A stretch of DNA of 64,000 bases from Qipengyuania xiamenensis (lineage in GTDB: Bacteria; Pseudomonadota; Alphaproteobacteria; Sphingomonadales; Sphingomonadaceae): the NCBI RefSeq assembly GCF_019711495.1, contig NZ_JAIGNM010000003.1, forward strand, positions 186,001 through 250,000. The letters are read 5' to 3'. The notes under the pieces are model-generated. The model saw only the letters and a list, made by a program, of their open reading frames with translations, ran no database searches and was not told where the DNA came from. A program made the position numbers and the translations under genes. Positions 36,965 to 45,868 of this stretch are shown in pieces (position 1 is the first letter of the stretch; each line of letters begins with the position of its first letter).

Positions 36965-37630
36965 TCAGCCGACCGCGCTTACATCCTCGTCTTCACCTTC
37001 CTTGCGACGACGGCGGCGCGGAGCCGGCTTGTCGTCTTCTCCGCCGATCGCCGGCGGAAGGACTGCGACGTCGATCTCGCCCTCGTTACCGGGTGCGCCT
37101 TCTTCCGACTTCTTGGCCTTGCGCGGAGCGCGGCGCTTCTTCGGAGCATCCTCTTCATCGTCGCCCTTGCGCGTGAAGGGGTTATCCGAAGGCTCGTAAT
37201 CGTTGCCGTCGTCATCGGAGCCGTTGCCGCGCTGCTTGCGACCGCGGCCTTCTTTCTTCTGGCCCTGATCGTCATCGCGGCGCGAGCGCGAGCGGCGATT
37301 CTTGCGGCGATCGTCACCATCGTCGTCCGAATCGTCATCATCGTCCGACTGGTTGTTACCGCGCTCGTCATTGCGCTTGGCTTTCGCCTCTTCCTGGCGC
37401 GCCTTGTTGTCGGCGATGACGCGGAAATAGTGATCGGCGAACTGCAGGTAGTACTCGGCCTGCACGCGGTCGCCGTTGTGCTGGGCGTCCTGCGCAAGCT
37501 TCTTGTACTTGTCGAGCAGCTGGGGCGCGTTACCGCGTGCCCGGCTATCGATCCGGTTTGCCGAATTGCCGCCGCCCTGATTGCGGTTGGTGTTGCGACC
37601 GCGACGACGGTTGTTACGATTGTTGTTCAA
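36965..37630 (-). CDS. DUF4167 protein, probable RNA-associated
   Basis: A protein of 221 residues. The family start MNNNRNNRRRGRNTNRNQGGG fixes a TTG start at 37630 with AAGGA ten bases upstream. Residues 1-30 are Asn/Arg-rich, and 35-85 form the conserved DUF4167 helices (NAPQLLDKYKKLAQDAQHNGDRVQAEYYLQFADHYFRVIADNKARQEE). The rest is a disordered alternation of Asp runs and Arg/Lys runs. DUF4167 is an alphaproteobacterial family usually placed near prfA-prmC. RNA or ribosome binding is likely from composition but not shown. It has a long structured leader. Confidence 0.88.
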   Translation of the reverse strand: MNNNRNNRRRGRNTNRNQGGGNSANRIDSRARGNAPQLLDKYKKLAQDAQHNGDRVQAEYYLQFADHYFRVIADNKARQEEAKAKRNDERGNNQSDDDDDSDDDGDDRRKNRRSRSRRDDDQGQKKEGRGRKQRGNGSDDDGNDYEPSDNPFTRKGDDEEDAPKKRRAPRKAKKSEEGAPGNEGEIDVAVLPPAIGGEDDKPAPRRRRRKEGEDEDVSAVG

Positions 37631-37658
37631 GGAATACTCGTCCTTTTCATGGCGCGGC

Positions 37659-37859
37659 GCGAACCCTCGGTTCGCCTCTGGCCGCGTAATCCATCGAACA
37701 TGCTGCGCCCTCTCGCAACATGTGCGCTCCTGTCTGTGCACGGTATGCAAGGCCCGAAGCCTTGCACCAGAACTGCCATGTCGGAGCTTGGAACCGGTGG
37801 GTGGGAAACAACCGCACACCACTGGCCTGTGGCCAGAGTTAAAGCCTCGAATCGGCTTT
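37659..37859 (-). promoter_or_regulatory. Hairpin-rich leader of the DUF4167 gene
   Basis: Four perfect hairpins lie between prmC and DUF4167: GCGAACC/GGTTCGC (37659-37675), TGCAAGGC/GCCTTGCA with a TTCGG-type loop on the minus strand (37746-37766), CTGGCC/GGCCAG (37822-37836), and AAAGCC/GGCTTT (37841-37859). None has a following T-run of terminator quality. The region may be a structured 5' leader or a separate small RNA. Confidence 0.55.
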
Positions 37860-37869
37860 GCCAACCCCT

Positions 37870-38706
37870 TTATGTCAAAATCAGGGCGCGCGGCCTGTCG
37901 GCGAGGTCGCGGCGCAGCTCGACGGAGAACCCTGCAGCCTGCGCAATTTCGCTTACGCTTGCCGATTGTTCGTGTCCGATTTCGAGAATCGCGCTGCCGC
38001 CATAGGTCAGCAAATTGCGCAATTGGGGAATGATGACGCGGTAATCGTCTAGTCCTTCGGGTCCGGCGAACAGTGCGCCATGCGGCTCGAACCCGCGTAC
38101 ATCGGGCTCCAGCTTGGCGGATTCCTCGACATAGGGCGGGTTGCACAGGATCAGGTCGAACCGGCCCAGTTCATCCGCCCAGCCCTCCTTGTGCCAATCG
38201 AGCAGGTAGAAGCGCGTACGATCCTCCACGCCCAGCCGGTCCGCATTGTCATGCGCGACTGCAAGGGCAGCTGCGGAACGGTCGGTTCCGACGCCCTTCG
38301 CCGATGTTTCGGCCAGCACGCTCAGCAAGAGCGCGCCCGTTCCCGTGCCGAGGTCGAGCACGCGGGATGGCGCAGGATGCGACTCGAGGGCGCACGCAAC
38401 GAGCAGTTCGCTATCCCCGCGCGGGATCAGCGTATCGGCGGTCACGAGGAATTCGCGGCCGTAAAACTCCTGGTGGCCGAGGATATGGGCCACCGGCTCG
38501 CAATTGGCGCGGCGGTCGACCAGCGCGGCAAAGCCTTCGGGCGCATCGTCCTGCATGGCGCGGATCAGCATGTCCGAACGCTGCATGCCGAGTGCATTGG
38601 CCATCAGCAATTCCGCATCCAGCCGCGCGGTCGGACTGGTTGCTTCGAGCCTGCCAGCAGCCGCGCGGATCGCATCGCCGACAGTGGGTGTCGTCGCCTT
38701 AGTCAT
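37870..38706 (-). CDS. prmC: Release factor glutamine methyltransferase PrmC
   Basis: A protein of 278 residues. It has the SAM-binding segment [18 protein letters not shown] and the catalytic NPPY motif in [38 protein letters not shown]. It methylates the Gln of the GGQ motif in release factors. ATG 38706 overlaps the prfA stop by eight bases; the longer frame has no start signal. Coupling to prfA fits its job. Confidence 0.95.
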   Translation of the reverse strand: MTKATTPTVGDAIRAAAGRLEATSPTARLDAELLMANALGMQRSDMLIRAMQDDAPEGFAALVDRRANCEPVAHILGHQEFYGREFLVTADTLIPRGDSELLVACALESHPAPSRVLDLGTGTGALLLSVLAETSAKGVGTDRSAAALAVAHDNADRLGVEDRTRFYLLDWHKEGWADELGRFDLILCNPPYVEESAKLEPDVRGFEPHGALFAGPEGLDDYRVIIPQLRNLLTYGGSAILEIGHEQSASVSEIAQAAGFSVELRRDLADRPRALILT

Positions 38707-39766
38707 TGAGCGCGGCGAGCCGCTTCGCCTCGTCCTCTGCAATCAGCGCATCGACCATTTCGCCAAGGCCCGGCCCGGCGATGATCTCGGGCAGTTTGTG
38801 CAAGGTGAGGCCGATCCGGTGGTCGGTCACGCGGCCTTGCGGGAAATTATAGGTGCGGATGCGCTCGGACCGGTCGCCGCTGCCGACCATGGCCTTGCGC
38901 GCCTCCGCCTCGGCCCCCTGCGCCTCATCGCGCATCTTCTCGTAGAGGCGCGCCCGCAGGACCTGCATCGCCTTGACGCGGTTCTTCTGCTGGCTGCGCT
39001 CGTCCTGGCAGGTCACCACGAGGCCGCTCGGCTCGTGCGTGATGCGCACGGCGCTGTCGGTCGTGTTGACGTGCTGGCCGCCCGCGCCGCTGGCGCGATA
39101 AGTGTCGATCTTGAGGTCGCCCGGAGCGAGGTCGATATCGACCTCGTCGGGCTGCGGAAGGACCGCCACCGTGGCTGCCGAGGTGTGGATGCGTCCACCG
39201 CTTTCGGTCTCGGGTACGCGCTGGACACGGTGCACGCCGCTTTCGAACTTCAGCTTGGCGAATACGCCGGTGCCGGTGACATTCGCGACGATTTCCTTGA
39301 AGCCGCCCACTTCACTGGCGTTCATGCTTACCGGCTCGACCTTCCAGCCCTGCTCCGCGGCATAGCGTTCGTACATGCGATAAAGGTCGCCCGCGAAGAG
39401 CGCTGCCTCGTCGCCGCCCGTCCCCGCACGGATTTCGAGCATGGCCGGCTTGTTGTCGGCGCTGTCACGCGGGAGCATGGCGATGGCAAGCTGGCGTTCG
39501 GCTTCGGGCAGCCGCTTGCGCAGTTCGGCAAGCTCTTCTTCCGCCATGGCCTTCATTTCCGGATCGGCCAGCATTTCCTCGAGGCTCGCAATCTCCTCGC
39601 GCGACGCCTTCACCTCGGCCGCGACCTTGGCCACCGGTTCCAGCTCCGCATAGTCGCGGCTCGCCTTGACGAATTCGTCACCCTCGAGCGTGCCCGAAGC
39701 CATCCGCGCCTCGAGCTCGGCGAAGCGATTGGCAATCTGGTCGAGGCGTTCGGCAGGAACCTGCAT
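38699..39766 (-). CDS. prfA: Peptide chain release factor 1
   Basis: A protein of 355 residues with GGQ motif [22 protein letters not shown] and the anticodon-like region [24 protein letters not shown]. The PxT tripeptide is PET here, where E. coli RF1 has PAT; this is still the RF1 type (UAA/UAG), not the SPF of RF2. It starts two bases after the hisS stop. Confidence 0.96.
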   Translation of the reverse strand: MQVPAERLDQIANRFAELEARMASGTLEGDEFVKASRDYAELEPVAKVAAEVKASREEIASLEEMLADPEMKAMAEEELAELRKRLPEAERQLAIAMLPRDSADNKPAMLEIRAGTGGDEAALFAGDLYRMYERYAAEQGWKVEPVSMNASEVGGFKEIVANVTGTGVFAKLKFESGVHRVQRVPETESGGRIHTSAATVAVLPQPDEVDIDLAPGDLKIDTYRASGAGGQHVNTTDSAVRITHEPSGLVVTCQDERSQQKNRVKAMQVLRARLYEKMRDEAQGAEAEARKAMVGSGDRSERIRTYNFPQGRVTDHRIGLTLHKLPEIIAGPGLGEMVDALIAEDEAKRLAALND

Positions 39767-39768
39767 GC

Positions 39769-41004
39769 TCAGCCCAGGAGCTGTTCGATGGAGCCGCGCG
39801 CATGATCGTCCGCCTTGATGCGCACGTGCTCGGTCCCGTCGCGGATATCGAAGGCCACGATCTTCTCGGCGCCGGCTTTGACAGCCTTGTCGAAGCGCTT
39901 GCGCGGGCTGCCCGAGGCCATCAGTTCGGCCGAGTGTCCGGCGGCGCGGATCTTGCCGATCGCGGCAATCGCGCGGTCGACCAGCTCGTCGTTCTCGACG
40001 ACGACGATCACGTCTGCCTTGGGCTCGCTCTTGTCGCCGACCAGCATGGCCAGGCGCTCGATGCCCGCGGCCCAGCCGACGGCAGGCGTCGCTGCCCCGC
40101 CGAGGCTTTCCATGAGGCCGTCATAGCGACCGCCGCCGAGGATAGTGCTCTGGCTACCAAGCTTGCCGGCCGCTTCACTGCCCTCGTCGGGAATGAATTC
40201 GAAGGCGGTGTGGCGATAATAGTCGAGCCCGCGCACGAGGCTTTCTGCACGCTGCCACTTCACGCCCGCCGCATCGAGACCGCTGGTGACCGCGTCGAAG
40301 AACGCACGCGCATCCTCCGAGAGAAACTGGTCGATCTTCGGCGCGTCGGCGACGAAGCGCTGGTCGCGACGATCCTTCGAATCGAGGATGCGCAGCGGGT
40401 TCTTTTCGAGCCGCCCCTGCGAATCCTCGGACAATTCATCCTTCACCGCGCGGAAGTGCTCGACCAGCGCAGCGCGCCATGCCTCGCGGCTGTCGCCGTC
40501 GCCCAGCGTGTTGAGGTGCAGCGTAACGCCGCTAATGCCGAGTTCCTTGAGGAGCTGGTCGGCCATGGCGAGCAGTTCCACATCGGCCTGCGGTTCGGCG
40601 GCACCGATGATTTCCGCGTCGATCTGGTGGAACTGGCGATAGCGGCCCTTCTGCGGGCGCTCGTAACGGAACAGCGGACCATGCGTCGCAAGCTTGACCG
40701 GGGCATGCTGCTGCCATCCGTTGGAAAGATAGGCGCGCGCGATCCCCGCAGTGAATTCCGGGCGCAGTGTCAGCGATTCGCCGCCGCGATCCTCGAAGGA
40801 ATACATCTCCTTCGACACGATATCGGTCGTCTCGCCGATCGAACGGGCAAACACTTCGGTCTTCTCGAAGACCGGCATCTCTGCGCGACGGAAGCGGTAG
40901 AGCTTGCGGACGCGCTCGAAGGTCTCGACCACGAAAGCGAAGGCTTCGGCGTCGGGCCCGAAGATGTCCTGGGTGCCACGGATGGCTTGCGGTGTCTTTG
41001 GCAT
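39769..41004 (-). CDS. hisS: Histidyl-tRNA synthetase
   Basis: A protein of 411 residues, class II synthetase. Motif 1 and 2 regions are clear ([56 protein letters not shown]), as are the His-specific segments [15 protein letters not shown] and [19 protein letters not shown] 41004 gives the usual family N-terminus. A TTG seven codons upstream (41025) has a better ribosome site (GGAAGGGGG), so the true start is uncertain. Confidence 0.95.
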   Translation of the reverse strand: MPKTPQAIRGTQDIFGPDAEAFAFVVETFERVRKLYRFRRAEMPVFEKTEVFARSIGETTDIVSKEMYSFEDRGGESLTLRPEFTAGIARAYLSNGWQQHAPVKLATHGPLFRYERPQKGRYRQFHQIDAEIIGAAEPQADVELLAMADQLLKELGISGVTLHLNTLGDGDSREAWRAALVEHFRAVKDELSEDSQGRLEKNPLRILDSKDRRDQRFVADAPKIDQFLSEDARAFFDAVTSGLDAAGVKWQRAESLVRGLDYYRHTAFEFIPDEGSEAAGKLGSQSTILGGGRYDGLMESLGGAATPAVGWAAGIERLAMLVGDKSEPKADVIVVVENDELVDRAIAAIGKIRAAGHSAELMASGSPRKRFDKAVKAGAEKIVAFDIRDGTEHVRIKADDHARGSIEQLLG

Positions 41005-41123
41005 GGTGTGCGCGATTAGTGGCAACTGCCCCCTTCCGCAATCCTCACCCTTTCGCTAGGGCGCCCCGCGAAGTCTTTCTGGGGGGAGGGGCCGAACACA
41101 CGCACAATAGCTAGAGAGCATAA

Positions 41124-41660
41124 ATGCGCATCGACATGATCCCCGTGGGCGACAACCCGCCCGAAAGTCTCAACGTCATCATCGAAGTCCCCACCGGCGG
41201 CGAACCGGTGAAGTATGAATTCGACAAGGAATCGGGCGCGCTGTTCGTCGACCGCATCCTGCACACGCCGATGCGCTATCCGGCGAACTACGGCTTCGTA
41301 CCGCATACTCTTTCGGACGATGGCGACCCGCTCGACGCGCTCGTGATCTCGCGCTCGCCCTTCATCCCGGGCTGCGTGGTGCGTGCCCGTCCGATCGGCG
41401 TGCTCAACCTCGAAGACGAGCATGGCGGCGACGAGAAGCTGATCTGCGTGCCCGTCGACACGACCTTCCCCTATTACTCCGACGTCGGTCAGACGAAGGA
41501 CCTGCCTTCGATCATCTTCCAGCAGATCGAGCACTTCTTCACCCACTACAAGGACCTCGAGGCCGAGAAGTGGGTCCGCATCGGCAACTGGGGCGATGCG
41601 GACGATGCACGGCGCATCGTGCTCGAATGCATCGAGCGCTACGAGAACAGCAAGAAGTAA
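41124..41660 (+). CDS. ppa: Inorganic pyrophosphatase, family I
   Basis: A protein of 178 residues with the family I signature DDGDPLDALV and the surrounding active-site residues (KYEFDKESGALFVDRILHTPMRYPANYGFVPHTLSDDGDPLDALVISRSPFIPGC). It hydrolyses pyrophosphate to drive biosynthesis. It stands alone, divergent from hisS, with its own terminator. Confidence 0.97.
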   Translation: MRIDMIPVGDNPPESLNVIIEVPTGGEPVKYEFDKESGALFVDRILHTPMRYPANYGFVPHTLSDDGDPLDALVISRSPFIPGCVVRARPIGVLNLEDEHGGDEKLICVPVDTTFPYYSDVGQTKDLPSIIFQQIEHFFTHYKDLEAEKWVRIGNWGDADDARRIVLECIERYENSKK

Positions 41661-41664
41661 GACG

Positions 41665-41693
41665 AAGGGGCGCCACAGAGCGCCCCTTTTTTT
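41665..41693 (+). terminator. Terminator after ppa
   Basis: AAGGGGCGC pairs with GCGCCCCTT around loop CACAGA, followed by a seven-base T-run. It is a textbook intrinsic terminator, five bases after the ppa stop. Confidence 0.93.
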
Positions 41694-41702
41694 GCGCTGC
41701 GC

Positions 41703-43091
41703 CTATTCGACCGGACGCGAGGAATCGAGCAGGTCCTTGTCCTGTTCTCCTCCGCTCTCGCGGCGCTCCCGCTCCACCATGTCGGCAATCTCGTTGACTG
41801 GCCGGACGTCCTCGTCGGTCTCGGTAACGGTGATCTGCTGGACGGTCTTTTTCGCTGGCGGTTTCGATTCCTGCGCGGGAGTCGCGGCCGCTCCCTGCTG
41901 GAAGGGAACACTCGCGCTGCGCGGATCGAAGCGGAGGCGGTAGATCGGTTCGGGCAGGCCGAAACCTGCGTCCTCGAGCGCTTCCTTCACTGCCGGGATC
42001 GCCTGGCTTTGCGCTTTCCACCAGTCGGTCTTTTCCTGGTCGATCCAGCCGAGGAAACGGATCACGACGTTCGAATCGCCCACTTCCATAATCCGCGCTT
42101 CGGGTGCCGGATCGTCGAGGACGAAGTCGAGGCCCGCCAAGGTATCGCGCCCAAGCTGGCGGGCGGCACGCGCATCGTCATCGGCGTCGACGCCCAGGTC
42201 GAACTCGAAGCGGCGCTGGGGATTGCGCGTGTAATTGGTGATGACCGCGCGGAAGACCTGCCCGTTGGGAATGCGCAGGTGATTTCCATCGAGCGTCATC
42301 AGCACGGTTGCCCTGCTGGTCAGGCGAATGACACGACCTTCCAGATCGTCGATCTTGACCCAGTCGTTCGCACGGAAAGGCTGGCGCAAGCTGAGCATGA
42401 GCGATGCCAGATAGTTCTCGATTGTCTCACGCAGGGCGAAGCCCAGGGCGAGACCGATGACGCCGGCCCCACCAAGCACCGCGCCCAGCAAGGCCCCTGC
42501 CCCGAGGATATCGAGCGCGACGACAAGACCGCCGACGACGAATATGAAGCGGATAGCGCTGGCGATAAGCTCGGCCAGGAAGCTGTTGGGTGCGAGCCGG
42601 TGCCACAGCGCGCCGAGCCCGGCGATCAGATAGCCGATCACGGAAATCGCCGTCCAGACGAGCAATGCCAGCCCGATGAGCGGAAGCATGTCGACGAAGC
42701 CTGCCCATTTGTCGGCAAGGTCGGCGATGCCGGTACCCTCGGCACTGATCGACAGGTCGCGCTCGAGACTGTTCTCGACTGTTACAACCCCCGAGACGCG
42801 TGAGGCGATGGCTTCGGCCCGGGCGATGTCTTCCTGTTTCGGTACGACGCCTGACAGCGACACGACGCCCTGGCTAACCTCGACCGAAACGTTCGCAAAT
42901 GCTGGCAGCTCGGCGAAGATACCCTCGATACGCTCCGTAATCCGGTCGTCCGCCCCTGCATCCAGCGTGTCATCGATTTCAGGACCGGCAGCTTCGACTT
43001 CGGCAGGCGCTTCCGTAGCAGGCGCCGTAGGCAGGAGCGCTCCCGCAGGAGCGGCCATCAGGAGGGCGAAGGCTGCAAACAGTCGCTTCAT
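41703..43091 (-). CDS. BON domain-MscS mechanosensitive channel
   Basis: A protein of 462 residues with a signal peptide (MKRLFAAFALLMAAPAGA). A periplasmic BON domain lies at about 48-120 (ITERIEGIFAELPAFANVSVEVSQGVVSLSGVVPKQEDIARAEAIASRVSGVVTVEN), followed by an MscS core with pore helix LGAVLGGAGVIGLALGFALRETIENYLASLMLSLRQPFRANDWVKIDDLEGRV. BON domains bind phospholipid or peptidoglycan-layer ligands, so gating may sense the envelope. It overlaps pmbA by four bases. Confidence 0.9.
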   Translation of the reverse strand: MKRLFAAFALLMAAPAGALLPTAPATEAPAEVEAAGPEIDDTLDAGADDRITERIEGIFAELPAFANVSVEVSQGVVSLSGVVPKQEDIARAEAIASRVSGVVTVENSLERDLSISAEGTGIADLADKWAGFVDMLPLIGLALLVWTAISVIGYLIAGLGALWHRLAPNSFLAELIASAIRFIFVVGGLVVALDILGAGALLGAVLGGAGVIGLALGFALRETIENYLASLMLSLRQPFRANDWVKIDDLEGRVIRLTSRATVLMTLDGNHLRIPNGQVFRAVITNYTRNPQRRFEFDLGVDADDDARAARQLGRDTLAGLDFVLDDPAPEARIMEVGDSNVVIRFLGWIDQEKTDWWKAQSQAIPAVKEALEDAGFGLPEPIYRLRFDPRSASVPFQQGAAATPAQESKPPAKKTVQQITVTETDEDVRPVNEIADMVERERRESGGEQDKDLLDSSRPVE

Positions 43092-44434
43092 TCGCCGGCT
43101 ACCGTCATGCCGTCGATCCGCAGGGTCGGGACATTGACCGAGCGGTACATCTCGAGATCGTTCGCAGGAGTAAGGCCGCGGAACATGTCCGCGAGATGGC
43201 CGGCAATGGTGATTTCTGAAACGGCACCGGCAAACTCGCCGTTCCTGATCCGGAACCCGGTCGCACCGCGGCTGTAGTCGCCCGTCACCATGTTCACACC
43301 CTGCCCGTAGAGGCCGGTTACGTAGAGGCCGTCCTCGATATCTGCCATGAGTTCTTCGGGCGATACACTGCCTGCTTCGAGGTGGACATTGCTCGCGCTA
43401 ACGCCGGGCGATCCGCCCGAAGCGCGTGCGGCATGGCCGGTCAGGCCGAGGCCGAGCTGGTCGGCGGACGCGACATTGGTGAGCCAGCCGGTCAGTCGGC
43501 CGCCTTCGACGATCGCCCGCGAGGTGCAGGCCACGCCTTCACCGTCGAAGGGGCGCGAACGCACGCCGCGCTTGCGCAGCGGCTCTTCGAGAATCCGGAT
43601 CGAGGGGTCGAACAGTTCGTCTTCTTCGCGACCAAGCAGGAAAGTCGATTTGCGCGCGACGGCGGGCGCTCCGATCGCTCCGAGTAAATGGCCGATAAGC
43701 CCGCCGCCGATGCGGGGGTCGAACACGACCGGATACTTGCCGCTCGGCATGGAGCCGGGATTGAGTCGCGCGACGGCACGACGCCCAGCCTCTTCGCCGA
43801 TTTCGGCCTCGCTGGGGAGGTCCGAGCGGAAGCGCGCACCGCGCGAGGCGTAGTCGGTCTCCATCGAACCGCCCTCGCCCGCGACCACGCTTGCCGAAAG
43901 CGTATGACCGCTGCCCGAATAGGCGCGTCCGAATCCGTTCGACGTAGCAAGCGCGACCACTGAACGGTCGAACCCTGCACTGCCGCCATTGCTGTTGGTC
44001 ACACCCTCGACACTGCGCGCAGCTTCCTCGGTTGCCAGGGCTGCTTCGCGCAGGGACTGCGGCTCGGGTCGCTCGGGATCGTCGAGATCGAGATCGGGCA
44101 GATCGCCGGTAAACAGCGCTTCTGCAGGCGCGAGGCCGGCATGCTCGTCTTCGGGCGCGTGGCCTGCCATTTCAACGGCACGCTGCGCCAGTGCCTTGAG
44201 GCCTTCGGGCGCGAAATCGCTGGTGTTGATCGAAGCGGACCGCTTGCCGACGAATACGCGCAGGCCGATCTCCTCGCTTTCCGAACGCTCGACCTCCTCC
44301 AGCTTGCCGAGGCGCATCGACACGCTTTCCGAGGAGTTGGCGCGCGCTATCGCATCCGCGGCATCAGCACCCATTTGCTGCGCCAGCGCGACGAGGTCCT
44401 GACAATGCGCCAGTGCTGTCTTGCTATCGATCAT
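43088..44434 (-). CDS. pmbA: TldD/PmbA family metalloprotease subunit PmbA
   Basis: A protein of 448 residues. It has the TldD/PmbA N-terminal region (LVALAQQMGADAADAIARANSSESVSMRLGKLEEVERSESEEIGLRVFVGKRSASINTSDF) and the C-terminal ENGEFAGAVSEITIAGHLADMF-like segment (RNGEFAGAVSEITIAGHLADMF). It lacks HExxxH, as expected for the PmbA (TldE) subunit; the TldD partner is not in the window. The pair trims unfolded peptides. Confidence 0.92.
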   Translation of the reverse strand: MIDSKTALAHCQDLVALAQQMGADAADAIARANSSESVSMRLGKLEEVERSESEEIGLRVFVGKRSASINTSDFAPEGLKALAQRAVEMAGHAPEDEHAGLAPAEALFTGDLPDLDLDDPERPEPQSLREAALATEEAARSVEGVTNSNGGSAGFDRSVVALATSNGFGRAYSGSGHTLSASVVAGEGGSMETDYASRGARFRSDLPSEAEIGEEAGRRAVARLNPGSMPSGKYPVVFDPRIGGGLIGHLLGAIGAPAVARKSTFLLGREEDELFDPSIRILEEPLRKRGVRSRPFDGEGVACTSRAIVEGGRLTGWLTNVASADQLGLGLTGHAARASGGSPGVSASNVHLEAGSVSPEELMADIEDGLYVTGLYGQGVNMVTGDYSRGATGFRIRNGEFAGAVSEITIAGHLADMFRGLTPANDLEMYRSVNVPTLRIDGMTVAGE

Positions 44435-44493
44435 ATCTTACTGAAACTCCGAAACCCGATTGCGGGTCCGGGTAGGTACGCTTCGACCGTTGC

Positions 44494-44877
44494 TCAAGCG
44501 ATCGCTGCAAAAATCGCCTTGGCTATGCCCGTCAACACGAAGGGCAGGCCGATGGCAATGAGCCAGAGCATGATCTGGTCGCGGCGGAAAGCGCCGGAAA
44601 GCGCCTCGTCATGAGCCACGTGTTCGGGAAGATTGACCCAGCGACGTTCGAACCAGCGGCAGGCAGGAATGATCGCGGCGACGAGGAAGACGAGCGCGAA
44701 ATACGGAAGTGTCGAGGAGACCCCCTGCTTGATCGCGTTCACGGTCACGAAGATCTGGAGCCCGGTATAGACGATCAGCGCGAGTGCGACATTGTCACTC
44801 ATCGCCTTGCGCCAGTCATGCAGGTGGCCGCTGTTGCCGTCACCGTCCTTATGCGTGTTGTCGATCGCCTCACCCAT
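44494..44877 (-). CDS. Small membrane protein of unknown function
   Basis: A protein of 127 residues that I do not recognise. It has a hydrophilic His/Asp-rich N-terminus (MGEAIDNTHKDGDGNSGHLHDWRKAM), then three membrane helices (about 28-46, 56-72 and 102-122). GGGGAG seven bases before ATG 44877 supports the full-length start. It lies upstream of pmbA on the same strand (59-base gap) and divergent from lptB. Confidence 0.75.
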   Translation of the reverse strand: MGEAIDNTHKDGDGNSGHLHDWRKAMSDNVALALIVYTGLQIFVTVNAIKQGVSSTLPYFALVFLVAAIIPACRWFERRWVNLPEHVAHDEALSGAFRRDQIMLWLIAIGLPFVLTGIAKAIFAAIA

Positions 44878-45043
44878 CGATCTACTCCCCGTGTTTCTCT
44901 CCAGATGGGCAACCTTTCAAAAATGCGGGCTTCTGGCAAGCAAAGAGGCGACTCATGCGCGGATTCATGTCGTCCATGCACGAATCCTGCCAAGTTGATC
45001 GAATTCATGGGTCTCGGGGGTTTTCCTGAATGTCCGGCATGCT

Positions 45044-45841
45044 ATGGCGCTGGCCATGGCTGAAGATCTCCTGAGCGCGGACAACGAAGCTGTCCATGAT
45101 GCAGCACCCCCCATCCCGCAGGGTGGGCTCGAGGTAATCTCCATCGCCAAGAGCTACGACAAGCGGCAGGTCCTCACCGATATCTCGCTGACCGTGGGCA
45201 AGGGCGAAGTGCTCGGCCTGCTCGGCCCGAACGGCGCCGGAAAGACGACCTGTTTCTATTCGATCATGGGTCTCGTCCGCCCGGATTCGGGCCGTATCCT
45301 GATGGACGGCGAGGACGTGACAAAGCTGCCGATGTATCGCCGCGCGATCCTCGGCCTCGGCTACCTGCCGCAGGAAACCAGCATTTTCCGCGGCATGACG
45401 GTCGAGCAGAACATCAATTGCGTGCTCGAAATGGTCGAACCCAACGCCGAGACGCGTGCTGCCGAGCTGGACCGCCTGCTCGACGAATTCGGCCTGACCC
45501 GGCTGCGTGAAAGCCCAGCCATGGCCTTATCGGGTGGTGAGCGTCGCCGTGCGGAAATCGCCCGCGCGCTGGCGGCGAAGCCTTCGATCATGTTGCTGGA
45601 CGAGCCTTTTGCCGGGATCGACCCGCTTTCGATCAGCGACATCCGCGATCTCGTGAAGGACCTCAAGACGCGCGGCATCGGCGTGCTGATCACCGACCAC
45701 AACGTCCGCGAGACGCTCGAGATCGTCGACCGCGCATGCATCATCTATGGCGGACAGGTGCTGTTCGCCGGAACGCCCGAGGCATTGGTCGCCGACGAAA
45801 ACGTCAAGCGACTCTACCTCGGCGAAAACTTCACGCTGTGA
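45044..45841 (+). CDS. lptB: LPS export ABC transporter ATPase LptB
   Basis: A protein of 265 residues. It has Walker A GPNGAGKTTCF, signature LSGGERRRAEIARAL, Walker B IMLLDEPFAGIDPLS and switch His ITDHNVRETL. The phrase RRAILGLGYLPQETSIFRGMTVEQNI is diagnostic of LptB. It powers lipopolysaccharide extraction with LptFG. The first 28 residues are a variable extension; ATG at 45056 is an alternative start. It lies before rpoN, the usual alphaproteobacterial order. Confidence 0.95.
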   Translation: MALAMAEDLLSADNEAVHDAAPPIPQGGLEVISIAKSYDKRQVLTDISLTVGKGEVLGLLGPNGAGKTTCFYSIMGLVRPDSGRILMDGEDVTKLPMYRRAILGLGYLPQETSIFRGMTVEQNINCVLEMVEPNAETRAAELDRLLDEFGLTRLRESPAMALSGGERRRAEIARALAAKPSIMLLDEPFAGIDPLSISDIRDLVKDLKTRGIGVLITDHNVRETLEIVDRACIIYGGQVLFAGTPEALVADENVKRLYLGENFTL

Positions 45842-45868
45842 TGACGGCGCGCGCCTGGAGTTGAAGGC

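Noticed and set aside
37659..37859. tRNA gene in the hairpin-rich region
   Set aside because: The stems do not combine into a cloverleaf, and there is no T-loop GTTCRA with proper spacing.
37841..37859. AAAGCC/GGCTTT hairpin as the prmC terminator
   Set aside because: No T-run follows on the minus strand, so it is not a convincing intrinsic terminator.
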